DNA of 48,428 nt from Streptomyces cellostaticus (GTDB taxonomy: Bacteria; Actinomycetota; Actinomycetes; Streptomycetales; Streptomycetaceae). This document shows positions 16,654 through 24,069 of this stretch, piece by piece (positions within the stretch are counted from its first letter, which is position 1; each line of letters begins with the position of its first letter). Where the stretch lies: positions 1 through 48,428 of the forward strand of contig NZ_KQ948055.1 in NCBI RefSeq assembly GCF_001513965.1, given 5' to 3'. The notes beneath the pieces are model-generated. The model was given only the letters and a program-made list of their open reading frames with translations. It had not been told where the DNA came from and searched no databases. The position numbers and the translations under genes are program-made.

Positions 16654-17532
16654 GTAAACGACCAGGTCTTCGGGATCGGGCAGATGGTGGTGCCGGGCAC
16701 GCCCCGCGACTCCCTGCACATCCTGGACGCTCTGCTGAACCTGGACGGCGGGGTGAAGCCGGAGATGGTCGCCACCGACAACGCCTCCTACTCCGACATG
16801 GTGTTCGGACTGTTCAAGATCCTGGGCTACAACTTCTCCCCGCGATTCAAGGACCTGGACGACCAACGGTTCTGGCGGGCGGAGATGGACGGGATCGAGA
16901 CCGGCGGCTACGGGCCGCTCACGGACCTGGCCCGCACCAACAAGGTGAACCTGAAGAAAGTGACCACCCAGTGGGAGGACATGCTGAAAGTGGCCGACTC
17001 GCTGGTCACCAACCAGGTGCAGGCCTATGACCTGCTGCGGATGTTCGGCAACCATGGACGGCCCACGCCGCTGGGGCAGGCGTTCGCCGAGTACGGGCGC
17101 ATCGCCAAGACCCTGCACCTGCTCCAGGTCGTCGACCCGGTCGATGACACCTACCGGCGGCAGATGGGCAAGCAGCTCAGCGTCCAGGAGTCCCGCCACA
17201 CCCTCGCCCGGGACATCTGCCACGGCAAGCGCGGCACCATCCACCAGGCATACCGAGACGGAATGGAAGATCAACCAGGGTCACTGGGACTGGTGTTGAA
17301 CGCCGTCGTGCTCTGGACGACGAAGTACATCGACGCCGCGGTCGCCCAGCTGCGCGCCGAGGGCCACGAGATCAGCGATGAGGATGTCGCCCGCCTGTCC
17401 CCGCTGAAGTTCAAGAACCTCAACGTCCTGGGCCGCTACAGCTTCACCCCCTCCACCCCGCGCCAGGGCCTGCGCCCGCTGCGTGACCCGGACGCCGCCG
17501 AGCTGGACGAGGACGACGACGCCCTGGACTGA
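16654..17532 (+). pseudogene. Tn3-family transposase, C-terminal fragment
   Basis: The frame opens abruptly with VNDQVFGIGQMVVPGTPRDS and continues with PEMVATDNASYSDMVFGLF, FSPRFKDLDDQRFWRAEMDG, LQVVDPVDDTYRRQMGKQL and GLVLNAVVLWTTKYIDAAV to a natural stop. These are the last 290 or so residues of a roughly 1000-residue Tn3-type DDE transposase. Only the C-terminal part of the catalytic domain is present. No matching resolvase or inverted repeat was found beside it. Confidence 0.9.
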
Positions 17533-17695
17533 CTGCGCCTTCCGGTGCGCTCGCGTGTGTCACCACGCCGCAGTCCCGCCCAGGGGGTGAAGCTGGGAAG
17601 GTGATGACGACCTGCGGAGAGTGCGGGGCGTGGGAGTGCCGCAAGGTCTTCGGCCTCGCCACCGCGGAGGTTCGCCTGGCATGACCTGCTGCCCG

Positions 17696-18598
17696 TCAGT
17701 CCGACAGCCAGTGCAGCTCGTGCGCCAGGGTTTTGGCGACGGCACGGACGCGGCGGTGTAGTGGCGACTGTTCGCGCGGAAGGACCAGGTGGATCGTCAG
17801 GCTGGGTGCGCCGTGCAGCGGTCGCCAGGTGATGCCGGGCGGTGATGCCGTGACGGCGGCCTCGCCGGCCGGGGCGAGGGTGAGCCCGTCGCGCAGGTCG
17901 CGCTGTGACATGTCGAAAGAGACTGTGGGTGTGTGGAATCGGGGATGTGGCCGGGTATCGCGGAACAATGCGGCCAGCTGGTCGTGGATCACGGGGTTGG
18001 CCGCACGGTCGGGGAGTCGCAGCGGATACGCGGCCGCGGCGGCGATCTCGATCTCCGGGTGTTCGGCCAGCGGATGGTGCTGCGCCAATTGGACGCCGAT
18101 GCGCGCACGCCGCAGCAGGTACCGGCGCACGCCACGGCCCGGCTGTTCACCGCGGGTGATCCCGGCATCGATGCGGCCGTCGGCGACAGCGGGGGAGATC
18201 TCCGGCGTCGCCATCGGGACCGCGCCGACCTCGAGTCCGGGACTGCTGCGAATCAGCTTGTCCACCAGGGCCGGAGCCGTCTCGGCCCCGGCGCTGAGGC
18301 TGTATCCGATGCGGAGCGTGCCCAGTTCACCGGCCGCCGCGCTCCGGGCGGTGTCCCATGCCCGGTCCAACGCCGCCAGCGCGGGCGGCGCGGACTCCGC
18401 CAAAGCCGCACCGGCCGTGGTCAATACGACGCTGCGCGTGTTGCGGACCAGCAGGGCCGTACCGAGTTCCGCCTCCAATCGGCGCATCCGGGCGCTGAGT
18501 GCGGGCTGTGCGATACCGATCCGTGCGGCCGCGCGGGTGAAGTTCAACTCCTGCGCCAGCACCAGGAAGTACCGCAGGCTGACCGTATCCGGTGCCAT
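17696..18598 (-). CDS. LysR-family transcriptional regulator
   Basis: A 300-residue regulator. The winged HTH occupies residues 1-60 (YFLVLAQELNFTRAAARIGI, then QPALSARMRRLEAELGTALL) and a periplasmic-binding-like effector domain follows from about residue 90. ATG 18598 has GGGAGG five bases upstream. A longer frame to 18673 has none. It is divergent from the EthD-family gene at 18766, the standard LysR arrangement, so that gene is the probable target. Confidence 0.92.
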   Translation of the reverse strand: MAPDTVSLRYFLVLAQELNFTRAAARIGIAQPALSARMRRLEAELGTALLVRNTRSVVLTTAGAALAESAPPALAALDRAWDTARSAAAGELGTLRIGYSLSAGAETAPALVDKLIRSSPGLEVGAVPMATPEISPAVADGRIDAGITRGEQPGRGVRRYLLRRARIGVQLAQHHPLAEHPEIEIAAAAAYPLRLPDRAANPVIHDQLAALFRDTRPHPRFHTPTVSFDMSQRDLRDGLTLAPAGEAAVTASPPGITWRPLHGAPSLTIHLVLPREQSPLHRRVRAVAKTLAHELHWLSD

Positions 18599-18765
18599 GT
18601 GCCCTCCCTGCCGATTGATAACGATCCGTTCTGAGTCTATCCCGTATTGATCTTTCCCCCGACCCCACGTCAAGCCCTAACCTGCGCATATGACGATTCA
18701 ACTGACCGCGGTCCTGGACATCGCACTCACGCAGCCCGCCGACCCTGATCTGGACGGAGGTCGTC

Positions 18766-19077
18766 ATGCATAAGCTTGTTGTCCTGTATTCCGAGCCCGC
18801 CGACCCTGACCACTTCCGCGACTACTACGTGACCAACCACCTTCCGATGGTCATGAATTGGCCCGGCCCGCTTGCGTGGCGCTACAGCTTCGACGTGGCG
18901 GCGACCGAGGGAGAAGCGCCGTATTTCGCGGTCTTCGAAGCCGACTTCGCTGACGCCGCCGCCATGGACGCGGCGCGGGCGTCGCCGCAAGGCCAGCGGC
19001 TGGCCGCCGATGTCGCCAACTACGCCACCGGCGGTGCGGTCATCATCCACTATCCGGTACAGGACGGCACCGGCTGA
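18766..19077 (+). CDS. EthD-family protein
   Basis: A 103-residue dimeric ferredoxin-like-fold protein. It has the usual motifs YSEPADPDHFRDYYVTNHLP, PYFAVFEADFADAAAMDAA and a C-terminal strand VIIHYPVQ. Members act in degradation of ethers or aromatic compounds, often with unknown chemistry. GGAGG at 18756-18760 precedes ATG 18766 by five bases. It is divergent from a LysR gene that probably controls it. Confidence 0.88.
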   Translation: MHKLVVLYSEPADPDHFRDYYVTNHLPMVMNWPGPLAWRYSFDVAATEGEAPYFAVFEADFADAAAMDAARASPQGQRLAADVANYATGGAVIIHYPVQDGTG

Positions 19078-19187
19078 GGTAGGACGGTACGCTCCGGGAC
19101 GCGTTCGGTCGGCCGTTGCGGCCAGGTCCGGCTATCGGCGGAACGCCGTTCGCGGTTGCCGGTTAGTTGAGTGTCAAAGGTGGGCCG

Positions 19188-20069
19188 ATGTCCTGGCCGG
19201 ATGTCACGGTGGTTGATGCGTGCGCGCGGCGCGACGGCCGGGGCGGCAGCCCCACGGCCGTCACCGACGACGACCCGGCGGCGACGGACGCGGACCGGCG
19301 TGCGGTCGCTGCTGCGGCCGGCACCTCGCACGCGGCGTTCCTCGGCCCGGGGCGGACGCCGGACGGTGGCTGGCCGGTCCGGTTCTTCACCGCCACCGCC
19401 GAACTGTCCGGCTGCGGCCACGGCACCGTTGCCGCGCAGGCCGTCCGGTTGACCCGCACCGCGCTGGGCGAGCTGAACGACCGCCAGCACACCGGCGGGC
19501 GCACGTTCGACACCGTCGCGATCCGCCGCCCCGCCGGCATCGAGGTGTGGTTCGACCAGGGCCTCGTCGCGCTGCGCCACTCGGCACCGGACGAGCGCGC
19601 CGCGATCGTCGCCGCGCTCGGGCTCACCGCGGACGACCCGCATCCGACCGACGCGCCACGGATCGCCGCGCCCGGCGCACCACGCATGCTGGTACCGGTC
19701 CACGACCGGTCGGCGCTGCTCCGAGTCCACCCACACCTCGGCAGGCTGACAGCGGCGTGCCAGCGGTACGGGCTCCTCGGCTGTTTCGTGTACGCACCGC
19801 CGGTGGGCGACCGACCGGGTGCGGCGCGGATGTTCGCGCCGGCGATCGGTGTCGACGAGGACGTCGCCAACGCCAACAGCACCGGCTGCCTGGCCGCCCA
19901 CCTGCTCGACACGACAGGGGCACAGACGGTCGCGATCGAGGTGGAGCAGGGTGACAGCCTCGGTCGACCGGCCAGCGTGCTCGCTTCGGCCCGACGCGGG
20001 CCGGCGGGCATCACGACCCGGGTCGGCGGGTTAGCGGTGGTCCGCGACGGACACCGAGGCGACAACTAG
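19188..20069 (+). CDS. PhzF-family epimerase/isomerase-like protein
   Basis: A 293-residue protein with the diaminopimelate-epimerase-like double fold of PhzF. Motifs are RFFTATAELSGCGHGTVAA in the first half and ANANSTGCLAAHL with EQGDSLGRPA in the second. The usual catalytic Glu of PhzF (within SETxF) is replaced: the aligned segment reads GTSHAAFL. The reaction may therefore differ or be lost. ATG 19188 has an AAAGGTGG site; TTG 19167 would add seven residues. It lies downstream of the EthD gene with a 110-base gap and may or may not share its transcript. Confidence 0.85.
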   Translation: MSWPDVTVVDACARRDGRGGSPTAVTDDDPAATDADRRAVAAAAGTSHAAFLGPGRTPDGGWPVRFFTATAELSGCGHGTVAAQAVRLTRTALGELNDRQHTGGRTFDTVAIRRPAGIEVWFDQGLVALRHSAPDERAAIVAALGLTADDPHPTDAPRIAAPGAPRMLVPVHDRSALLRVHPHLGRLTAACQRYGLLGCFVYAPPVGDRPGAARMFAPAIGVDEDVANANSTGCLAAHLLDTTGAQTVAIEVEQGDSLGRPASVLASARRGPAGITTRVGGLAVVRDGHRGDN

Positions 20070-20151
20070 ACCGTCCTCTTCTGCGATCCGCGCATGGGGC
20101 TGGGGCTGGGGTTGTCCGCTGCGGTCAAGCGTTGGCACCCGGTAGCGGCCG

Positions 20152-20306
20152 TCAGCGGGACGCGGTGTCGAGGGCGCGGCTGAGTGTCCATCGGGAGACG
20201 CGCAGCTTGGCGGCGACGGCGGTTCGGGTTTGTCCGGCGCCGAGCAGGATGCGGGCGTCGGCGATCTGTTCGGAGGTCAGGGCGCGAGGACGGCTGCCGA
20301 CGGGCG
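20152..20306 (-). pseudogene. Serine-recombinase (resolvase) C-terminal HTH remnant
   Basis: The minus strand reads PVGSRPRALTSEQIADARIL, then LGAGQTRTAVAAKLRVSRWT, then LSRALDTASR and a stop. This is the HTH_7 DNA-binding tail of a small resolvase. The catalytic domain is absent. Confidence 0.75.
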
Positions 20307-20337
20307 CTGCGTGTGCTGAGGCTCAGGTCTGGCAGCG

Positions 20338-20793
20338 TCAGGTCTGGCACTGGGAGGTCGCGGCGCTGCTCCAGTTGGACCAGGCGCCCCCTGCGGGCCT
20401 GACATGGACGAGGATCTCGACCTTGACGTTGACCGGGCCGCAGACGCGGTCCGTGGAGCCGATGGCGATGGGGCCGACCGTGGACCGTCGCTGGACGACG
20501 GTACGCCCGTTACCGATCTTCACCCAGTGACCGCCCGAGACGACGCGGAAGTACGCCTCGTACTCGACCGAGGAGGCGTGCGGGCGCGTATTCGTCAGGA
20601 CCGTGTGCGCGGTGATGTTGCGCATGAAGACGTGGCCGTCCTTCCACCGCTCCGCGCTGATACAGCCGTTACCGGAGATGCCCTGGGTCGAGACGGACCC
20701 GCCGCAGGCGATGGCGGCGGCGTGGGCGTCGGCGGGGAGGGCAAGTGCGGCAACGGCAGCAGCGGCCACGACAGTTCCCGTACGTTTCAGCAT
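20338..20793 (-). CDS. Secreted hypothetical protein
   Basis: A 151-residue protein with a clear signal peptide (MLKRTGTVVAAAAVAALALP, likely cleavage after AHA near residue 25). The mature part has four Cys (IACGG, GNGCIS, RVCGP, SQCQT) that could form two disulfides, and strand-rich sequence. Family unknown. ATG 20793 has AAAGGAG seven bases upstream, and its first seven bases overlap the original end of the broken NUDIX gene, so it was once the last gene of that operon. Confidence 0.8.
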   Translation of the reverse strand: MLKRTGTVVAAAAVAALALPADAHAAAIACGGSVSTQGISGNGCISAERWKDGHVFMRNITAHTVLTNTRPHASSVEYEAYFRVVSGGHWVKIGNGRTVVQRRSTVGPIAIGSTDRVCGPVNVKVEILVHVRPAGGAWSNWSSAATSQCQT

Positions 20794-21221
20794 TCAGGTA
20801 CTCCTTTGGGTTGGGTGCGGTCGGCGAGCAGCAGGGCGAGGGGACCGCCGGGGAGGTGGAACCGGCCGTCCTGCGCGGCCTGGATCGCCTCGTTCATCGG
20901 CCACCAGGACAGCTTGAAGTCCTCTTCGGTGTCGTTGAGTTCCTGTGGTCCGAGCGTGAGGTGTTAGGCGAGGAACAGCGACAGGCGGGCGTTGTTTCCG
21001 AGGGTGATCGCGTAGGTGCCGAGATGCTGCCACCGGGTGGCCTCGACCCCGGCCTCTTCCTTCAGCTCCCGCCGCGCACAGTCCTCGGGAATCTCCCCCG
21101 GATCGCGCCGGCCACCGGGAAGGAAAATCTCCCCGTGTTCGGCGCTGCGGGAGGACAGGACGGCTACCCGGCCGTCTTTGGTGCGGGCGACGACCACGGA
21201 GGCCTCCTGAAGCTGGGGCAT
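20787..21221 (-). pseudogene. NUDIX hydrolase broken by an in-frame stop
   Basis: Residues 1-85 contain a complete Nudix box (GGRRDPGEIPEDCARREL-KEEAGV) that would bind Mg and cleave a nucleoside diphosphate derivative. A TAA at 20964-20966 stops the frame. Past it the same frame continues with typical family sequence (LTLGPQELNDTEEDFKLSWW, PMNEAIQAA, LPGGPLALLLAD) to a TGA at 20787-20789. One base change would repair it, so the lesion looks recent. ATG 21221 overlaps the end of the kinase fragment. Confidence 0.8.
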
Positions 21222-21512
21222 GGGCTCGTTTCCGTGAGGTAGGCGGTGATGGTGTCGGCGAGTTGGGCGGGGGTGTTGTCGTCCGTGTCGATGATGACGC
21301 CTGTGGTGTCAGCGGCGGCGATTTTGTCGAAATTGGTGCGGAGTCGTGTCAGCCGGCCGGGGACGTTGACCATGTCGTCGTCCTGGTTGTAGTCCTGTTT
21401 TCCGGCCATACGGTCGCGCAGGGTGGCGTCCGTGCACCGCAGGTAGAACGTGTGGTCGGGCTGGACGAGGTACGGGCGGAACGGTTCGACCAGCTCCTTC
21501 ACCTGCTGTGTC
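21164..21512 (-). pseudogene. Nucleoside/dTMP kinase-like fragment, N-terminus lost
   Basis: The minus frame reads VKELVEPFRPYLVQPDHTFY, then LRCTDATLRDRMAGKQDYNQ and VPGRLTRLRTNFDKIAAADT. The LID-like and C-terminal regions of a small P-loop deoxynucleoside or dTMP kinase are recognisable. The P-loop half is missing because an IS5 N-terminal fragment is joined at about 21510. Its end overlaps the start of the NUDIX gene, suggesting a former kinase-NUDIX-secreted protein operon. Confidence 0.6.
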
Positions 21513-21659
21513 GTGCCTGCGCAGGTACACCAGGCCGACCAGCGCACGCTGGTGCGGTGGGAGCTTGCAGCGGCGGTCACCCTCGCGGGTGACGATGAGC
21601 ATGGCGACCCACTCGACCAGGGCGTGGGGCAGGTCGAGTGCGGCAAAATACGGAACCAA
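21507..21659 (-). pseudogene. IS5-family transposase, N-terminal fragment
   Basis: The minus strand reads MVPYFAALDLPHALVEWVAM then LIVTREGDRRCKLPPHQRAL and VGLVYLRRHDT, the start of an IS5-group transposase. It breaks at about 21507 and is fused to the kinase fragment. Confidence 0.7.
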
Positions 21660-21787
21660 CGCGGCTCCTGTGCCTGTGGGTTGAGACTTCGAACACCTCC
21701 CCCAACGGCACGGGAGCCTCGTGCGTTGCGCCCACCGCCAGCGTCACCCGATCAGTGGCCACTCTGAAACAGCTCAGTGCTTCACCT

Positions 21788-21860
21788 GGAAAGTGCTCTT
21801 ATCCTTGCAACCAACAGGACCCTCAGCAAGTCCTATCGTTGCAGGTCAAGGGCACTTTCC
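21788..21860. repeat. Imperfect inverted repeat, possible IS end or MITE-like element
   Basis: GGAAAGTGC (21788-21796) and GCACTTTCC (21852-21860) are perfect arms. The homology extends inward imperfectly through CTTGCAA and TTGCAGG. The 73-base unit lies upstream of the IS5 N-terminal fragment and may hold that element's end or be a small non-autonomous copy. Confidence 0.45.
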
Positions 21861-21932
21861 GTGTTTATGATCAACCTCTGGACAGCCCGCTTCATGAAAG
21901 CGCGAGGCCACCATGCTGCCTGAACTGCGCCG

Positions 21933-22090
21933 ATGAGGTTTTCGGCAGGCGCCATGCTCGACCGCCTGGCCCGCACCGTGGCCCACCCCTTCCAGCCCCA
22001 CATGCCGCACCGCTCCGCCACCGCAGCGTGGCCGCGCAGCGGAGTCGACCGGGAGGTCGTCCAGCTTCTGATGGGTTGGCGCCGCTCATC
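21933..22090 (+). pseudogene. Tyrosine recombinase/integrase C-terminal remnant
   Basis: The plus strand reads PHMPHRSATAAWPRSGVDRE then VVQLLMGWRRSS, like the HxxR...G.....VQ.LMGW/H box near the C-terminus of phage-type integrases. The conserved Arg is disrupted and there is no upstream catalytic core. It sits immediately beyond the end of the phosphoramidate-type operon. Confidence 0.4.
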
Positions 22091-22157
22091 CCGGCGGGAG
22101 CCGGATCAGCGGACGCCGCCCCAGCCAAGCCGGTCAACCGGTCGCGGCGAGAAAGCA

Positions 22158-22679
22158 CTACGGCATGACCGCCCGCATGATGAGGTCCGCCGCTCGCTCC
22201 GCCGTCGTCTCACCATGGTTCTCGATGACGAGGTCGGGGGCGCGGGGGAACTCCGCGCGGGTGTCGACCCCGACGACGCCGCGCAGAGTCCCGGCGTCCG
22301 CCCCTTCGGGGCCGTAGAACGCGGCGCGGCCCTCGCGTGTGCGCAGCTCCTCAATCGGTGCCCGCAGCCAGACCTCGACATAGCCGGGGGTATGGCGGCG
22401 GTTCCAGTCGTGGACTTCGTGGAGGAGCGAGATCGTCGAGCAGACGACCAGGTGGCCCTGGGCAGCCAGTTGGTGGGCGAGCTGGGCGTAGAACATCGCG
22501 AGGCGGCGCCGGTCCGCCTTCTCGTATCCGAACGCCACCGGAAGGATCTCGCGCAGGCGGTCACCGTCGAGCAGGATCGGCCGCTTGCCGGAGGCGATCA
22601 ACCGGTCTGCCACCAGGCGCGCCACCGTACTCTTTCCCACGCCGGACAGACCGGTGATCCATACGACTCCGTGCTTCAT
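22158..22679 (-). CDS. APS-kinase-like enzyme, probable cytidine diphosphoramidate kinase (Cj1415-like)
   Basis: A 173-residue P-loop kinase of the adenylylsulfate kinase (CysC) family. The Walker A motif GLSGVGKST starts at residue 10, DGDRLREIL is at about 38, and RRRLAMFYAQLAHQLAAQGH and SLLHEVHDWNRRHTPGYVEV follow. No ATP sulfurylase or other sulfate-activation gene is nearby. In Campylobacter jejuni the homologous position is filled by Cj1415, which phosphorylates the 3'-hydroxyl of cytidine diphosphoramidate. The three preceding genes here are the other Cj1416-Cj1418 families in the same order, so that reaction is the best inference. It is the last gene of the operon, overlapping the previous stop by four bases (22676-22679). 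Ordinary APS kinase is the alternative. Confidence 0.78.
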   Translation of the reverse strand: MKHGVVWITGLSGVGKSTVARLVADRLIASGKRPILLDGDRLREILPVAFGYEKADRRRLAMFYAQLAHQLAAQGHLVVCSTISLLHEVHDWNRRHTPGYVEVWLRAPIEELRTREGRAAFYGPEGADAGTLRGVVGVDTRAEFPRAPDLVIENHGETTAERAADLIMRAVMP

Positions 22680-23464
22680 TCGGATGTCTCCTCCCGGGGC
22701 GAGCTCGATGGGTCCTGGGGTGCGTTGACCTGGTCCGTGTCAAGGCGCCGCAGAACCTCGATACCGACGGGGATGTCCGACGGGTGGTCGAACTCGCACC
22801 AGGGTCCGGCGGCGGGCACGGTGGCGATCTCCAGCAGTCGCCGCTGGACTAGGTGTCGGAGCAAGCCAGTCATGTCCAGTGCGGCGACACGGGCGTCAGC
22901 GGACCTTGCTCTTCGGATGACCGACCAGGCCGTCGGAGTCATCCGGAGCAGCCCCATGTACTGGCCGTGCACCTCTTCGACGGTCAGTGCCCGGCCGCCG
23001 ATGTCCATCAGGTGTCCGGCCTCGTCCCGGACGAACGTCTCCGCGTCGCAGAGCGGGTCCGCGAACCGGCGGCTCCACAGGGCGAGCCAGTGCGGGTCGT
23101 AGGAGATCGCCAACTCTGCTTTGCTGGCGGCGAGTTCACGTACGGTGTCGGCGCCGTACACGATGTCGCCGTACGAGATCAGTACGGCGTCCTCGGACAG
23201 CCAGGGCTCGGCCACCGCCAGCGACTGCGCCATCGTCGTCCGCGCCCACTCGGGGTTGCGGAAGACCGGGTAGCCGGTCGCGTCGAAGGCCTCGGCATGC
23301 CAGCCCGCGACGACGCCGACCTGCTCGGCCCCGCCTGCCCGCAGCGCCGCCACCTGCCGTTCCAGGAGGGTCCGTCCGGCAATCTCGACCAGGCACTTGG
23401 GACGGTCGTCGGTGAGCCGCCCCAGCCGGGAGCCGCGGCCTGCCGCAAGGATGATCGCCTTCAC
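22676..23464 (-). CDS. Nucleotidyltransferase, probable CTP:phosphoglutamine cytidylyltransferase (Cj1416-like)
   Basis: A 262-residue sugar-phosphate-nucleotidyltransferase-type enzyme. The N-terminal signature LAAGRGSRLG with RPKCLVEIAGR (Lys23) binds the nucleotide, and Asp100 in ISYGDIVYG should bind the metal. It resembles LicC/CTP-transferases more than MobA. By analogy with Cj1416 it would couple CTP to glutamine phosphate, giving CDP-glutamine and pyrophosphate. Start GTG 23464 overlaps the upstream amidotransferase stop (GTGA, 23461-23464), and its own stop overlaps the kinase start, so expression is tightly coupled. The substrate is inferred from gene company, not from residues. Confidence 0.8.
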   Translation of the reverse strand: MKAIILAAGRGSRLGRLTDDRPKCLVEIAGRTLLERQVAALRAGGAEQVGVVAGWHAEAFDATGYPVFRNPEWARTTMAQSLAVAEPWLSEDAVLISYGDIVYGADTVRELAASKAELAISYDPHWLALWSRRFADPLCDAETFVRDEAGHLMDIGGRALTVEEVHGQYMGLLRMTPTAWSVIRRARSADARVAALDMTGLLRHLVQRRLLEIATVPAAGPWCEFDHPSDIPVGIEVLRRLDTDQVNAPQDPSSSPREETSE

Positions 23465-24069
23465 GCGGCTCCCCCGCCCAACAACTCTCGTACGGCGCGG
23501 ACATCGACCGGATCGAAGTCGGCTTCCCGCTCCGGATGCCACATGATCCCCTGGATCCGGGCGTCGCGGTGGCGGATCGCTTCGATCACGTCGCCGCAGG
23601 AGGCGGTGGCCTCAAGGGGCGCCGTCACCTCGCGTGCCGCCAGCCGGTGGTAGCTGTTGACGTTTCGGATCACTCCGTCGGTGCCGACGATCTCGTGACG
23701 GGTGGCCACATGGCCCTCGACGCGGACGAGTGAGGCTCCGAAGGCCCGCAGAATGACCTGCATGCCGCGGCACACTCCCAGCAGCGGGACGCCCTCCTGC
23801 ACGGCCCAGCCCAACAGCCCCGCCTCCGTTTCGTCCCGTTCCGGTGACGGTCCGCCGTACTCGGCCAGGTCGTCCCCCCCGGAGAGCACCACACCGCGCA
23901 GCCCGGCCTCGCGTGCCGTGCGCAGTGCCAGAGCCGGGTTGTTCGGCAGCGGCACCGGGGTGACTCCGCAGGCGGACAGGAAGGGGAACCAGCGCACGTC
24001 CAGGGCGCAGCGCCGCTCTCCGAACTCATTGGGCGGCAGCGCCCGTTGTGTGATGCCGACCATCGTCAT
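23461..24069 (-). CDS. Class I glutamine amidotransferase, probable gamma-glutamyl-CDP-amidate hydrolase (Cj1417-like)
   Basis: A 202-residue peptidase C26 / gamma-glutamyl hydrolase family protein. The nucleophile is Cys100 in LLGVCRGMQ, and His178 and Glu180 lie in MWHPE, so the triad is intact. The oxyanion-side loop VLSGGDDLAEYGG is present. It has no synthetase partner domain, fitting a free-standing hydrolase. By analogy with Cj1417 it would cut the glutamyl group from CDP-glutamine, leaving cytidine diphosphoramidate with its P-N bond. ATG 24069 overlaps the previous stop by four bases. ATG 24063 is a possible alternative start. Confidence 0.82.
   Translation of the reverse strand: MTMVGITQRALPPNEFGERRCALDVRWFPFLSACGVTPVPLPNNPALALRTAREAGLRGVVLSGGDDLAEYGGPSPERDETEAGLLGWAVQEGVPLLGVCRGMQVILRAFGASLVRVEGHVATRHEIVGTDGVIRNVNSYHRLAAREVTAPLEATASCGDVIEAIRHRDARIQGIMWHPEREADFDPVDVRAVRELLGGGAA

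Noticed and set aside
16654..17532. Intact Tn3 transposon
   Set aside because: Only the last 290 or so residues of the transposase are present, with no resolvase and no terminal repeats found.
22158..22679. Plain sulfate-assimilation APS kinase
   Set aside because: The company of glutamine-kinase-like, amidotransferase and nucleotidyltransferase genes with overlapping ends, and the absence of ATP sulfurylase, favour the phosphoramidate role. The plain APS kinase role is kept as an alternative only.
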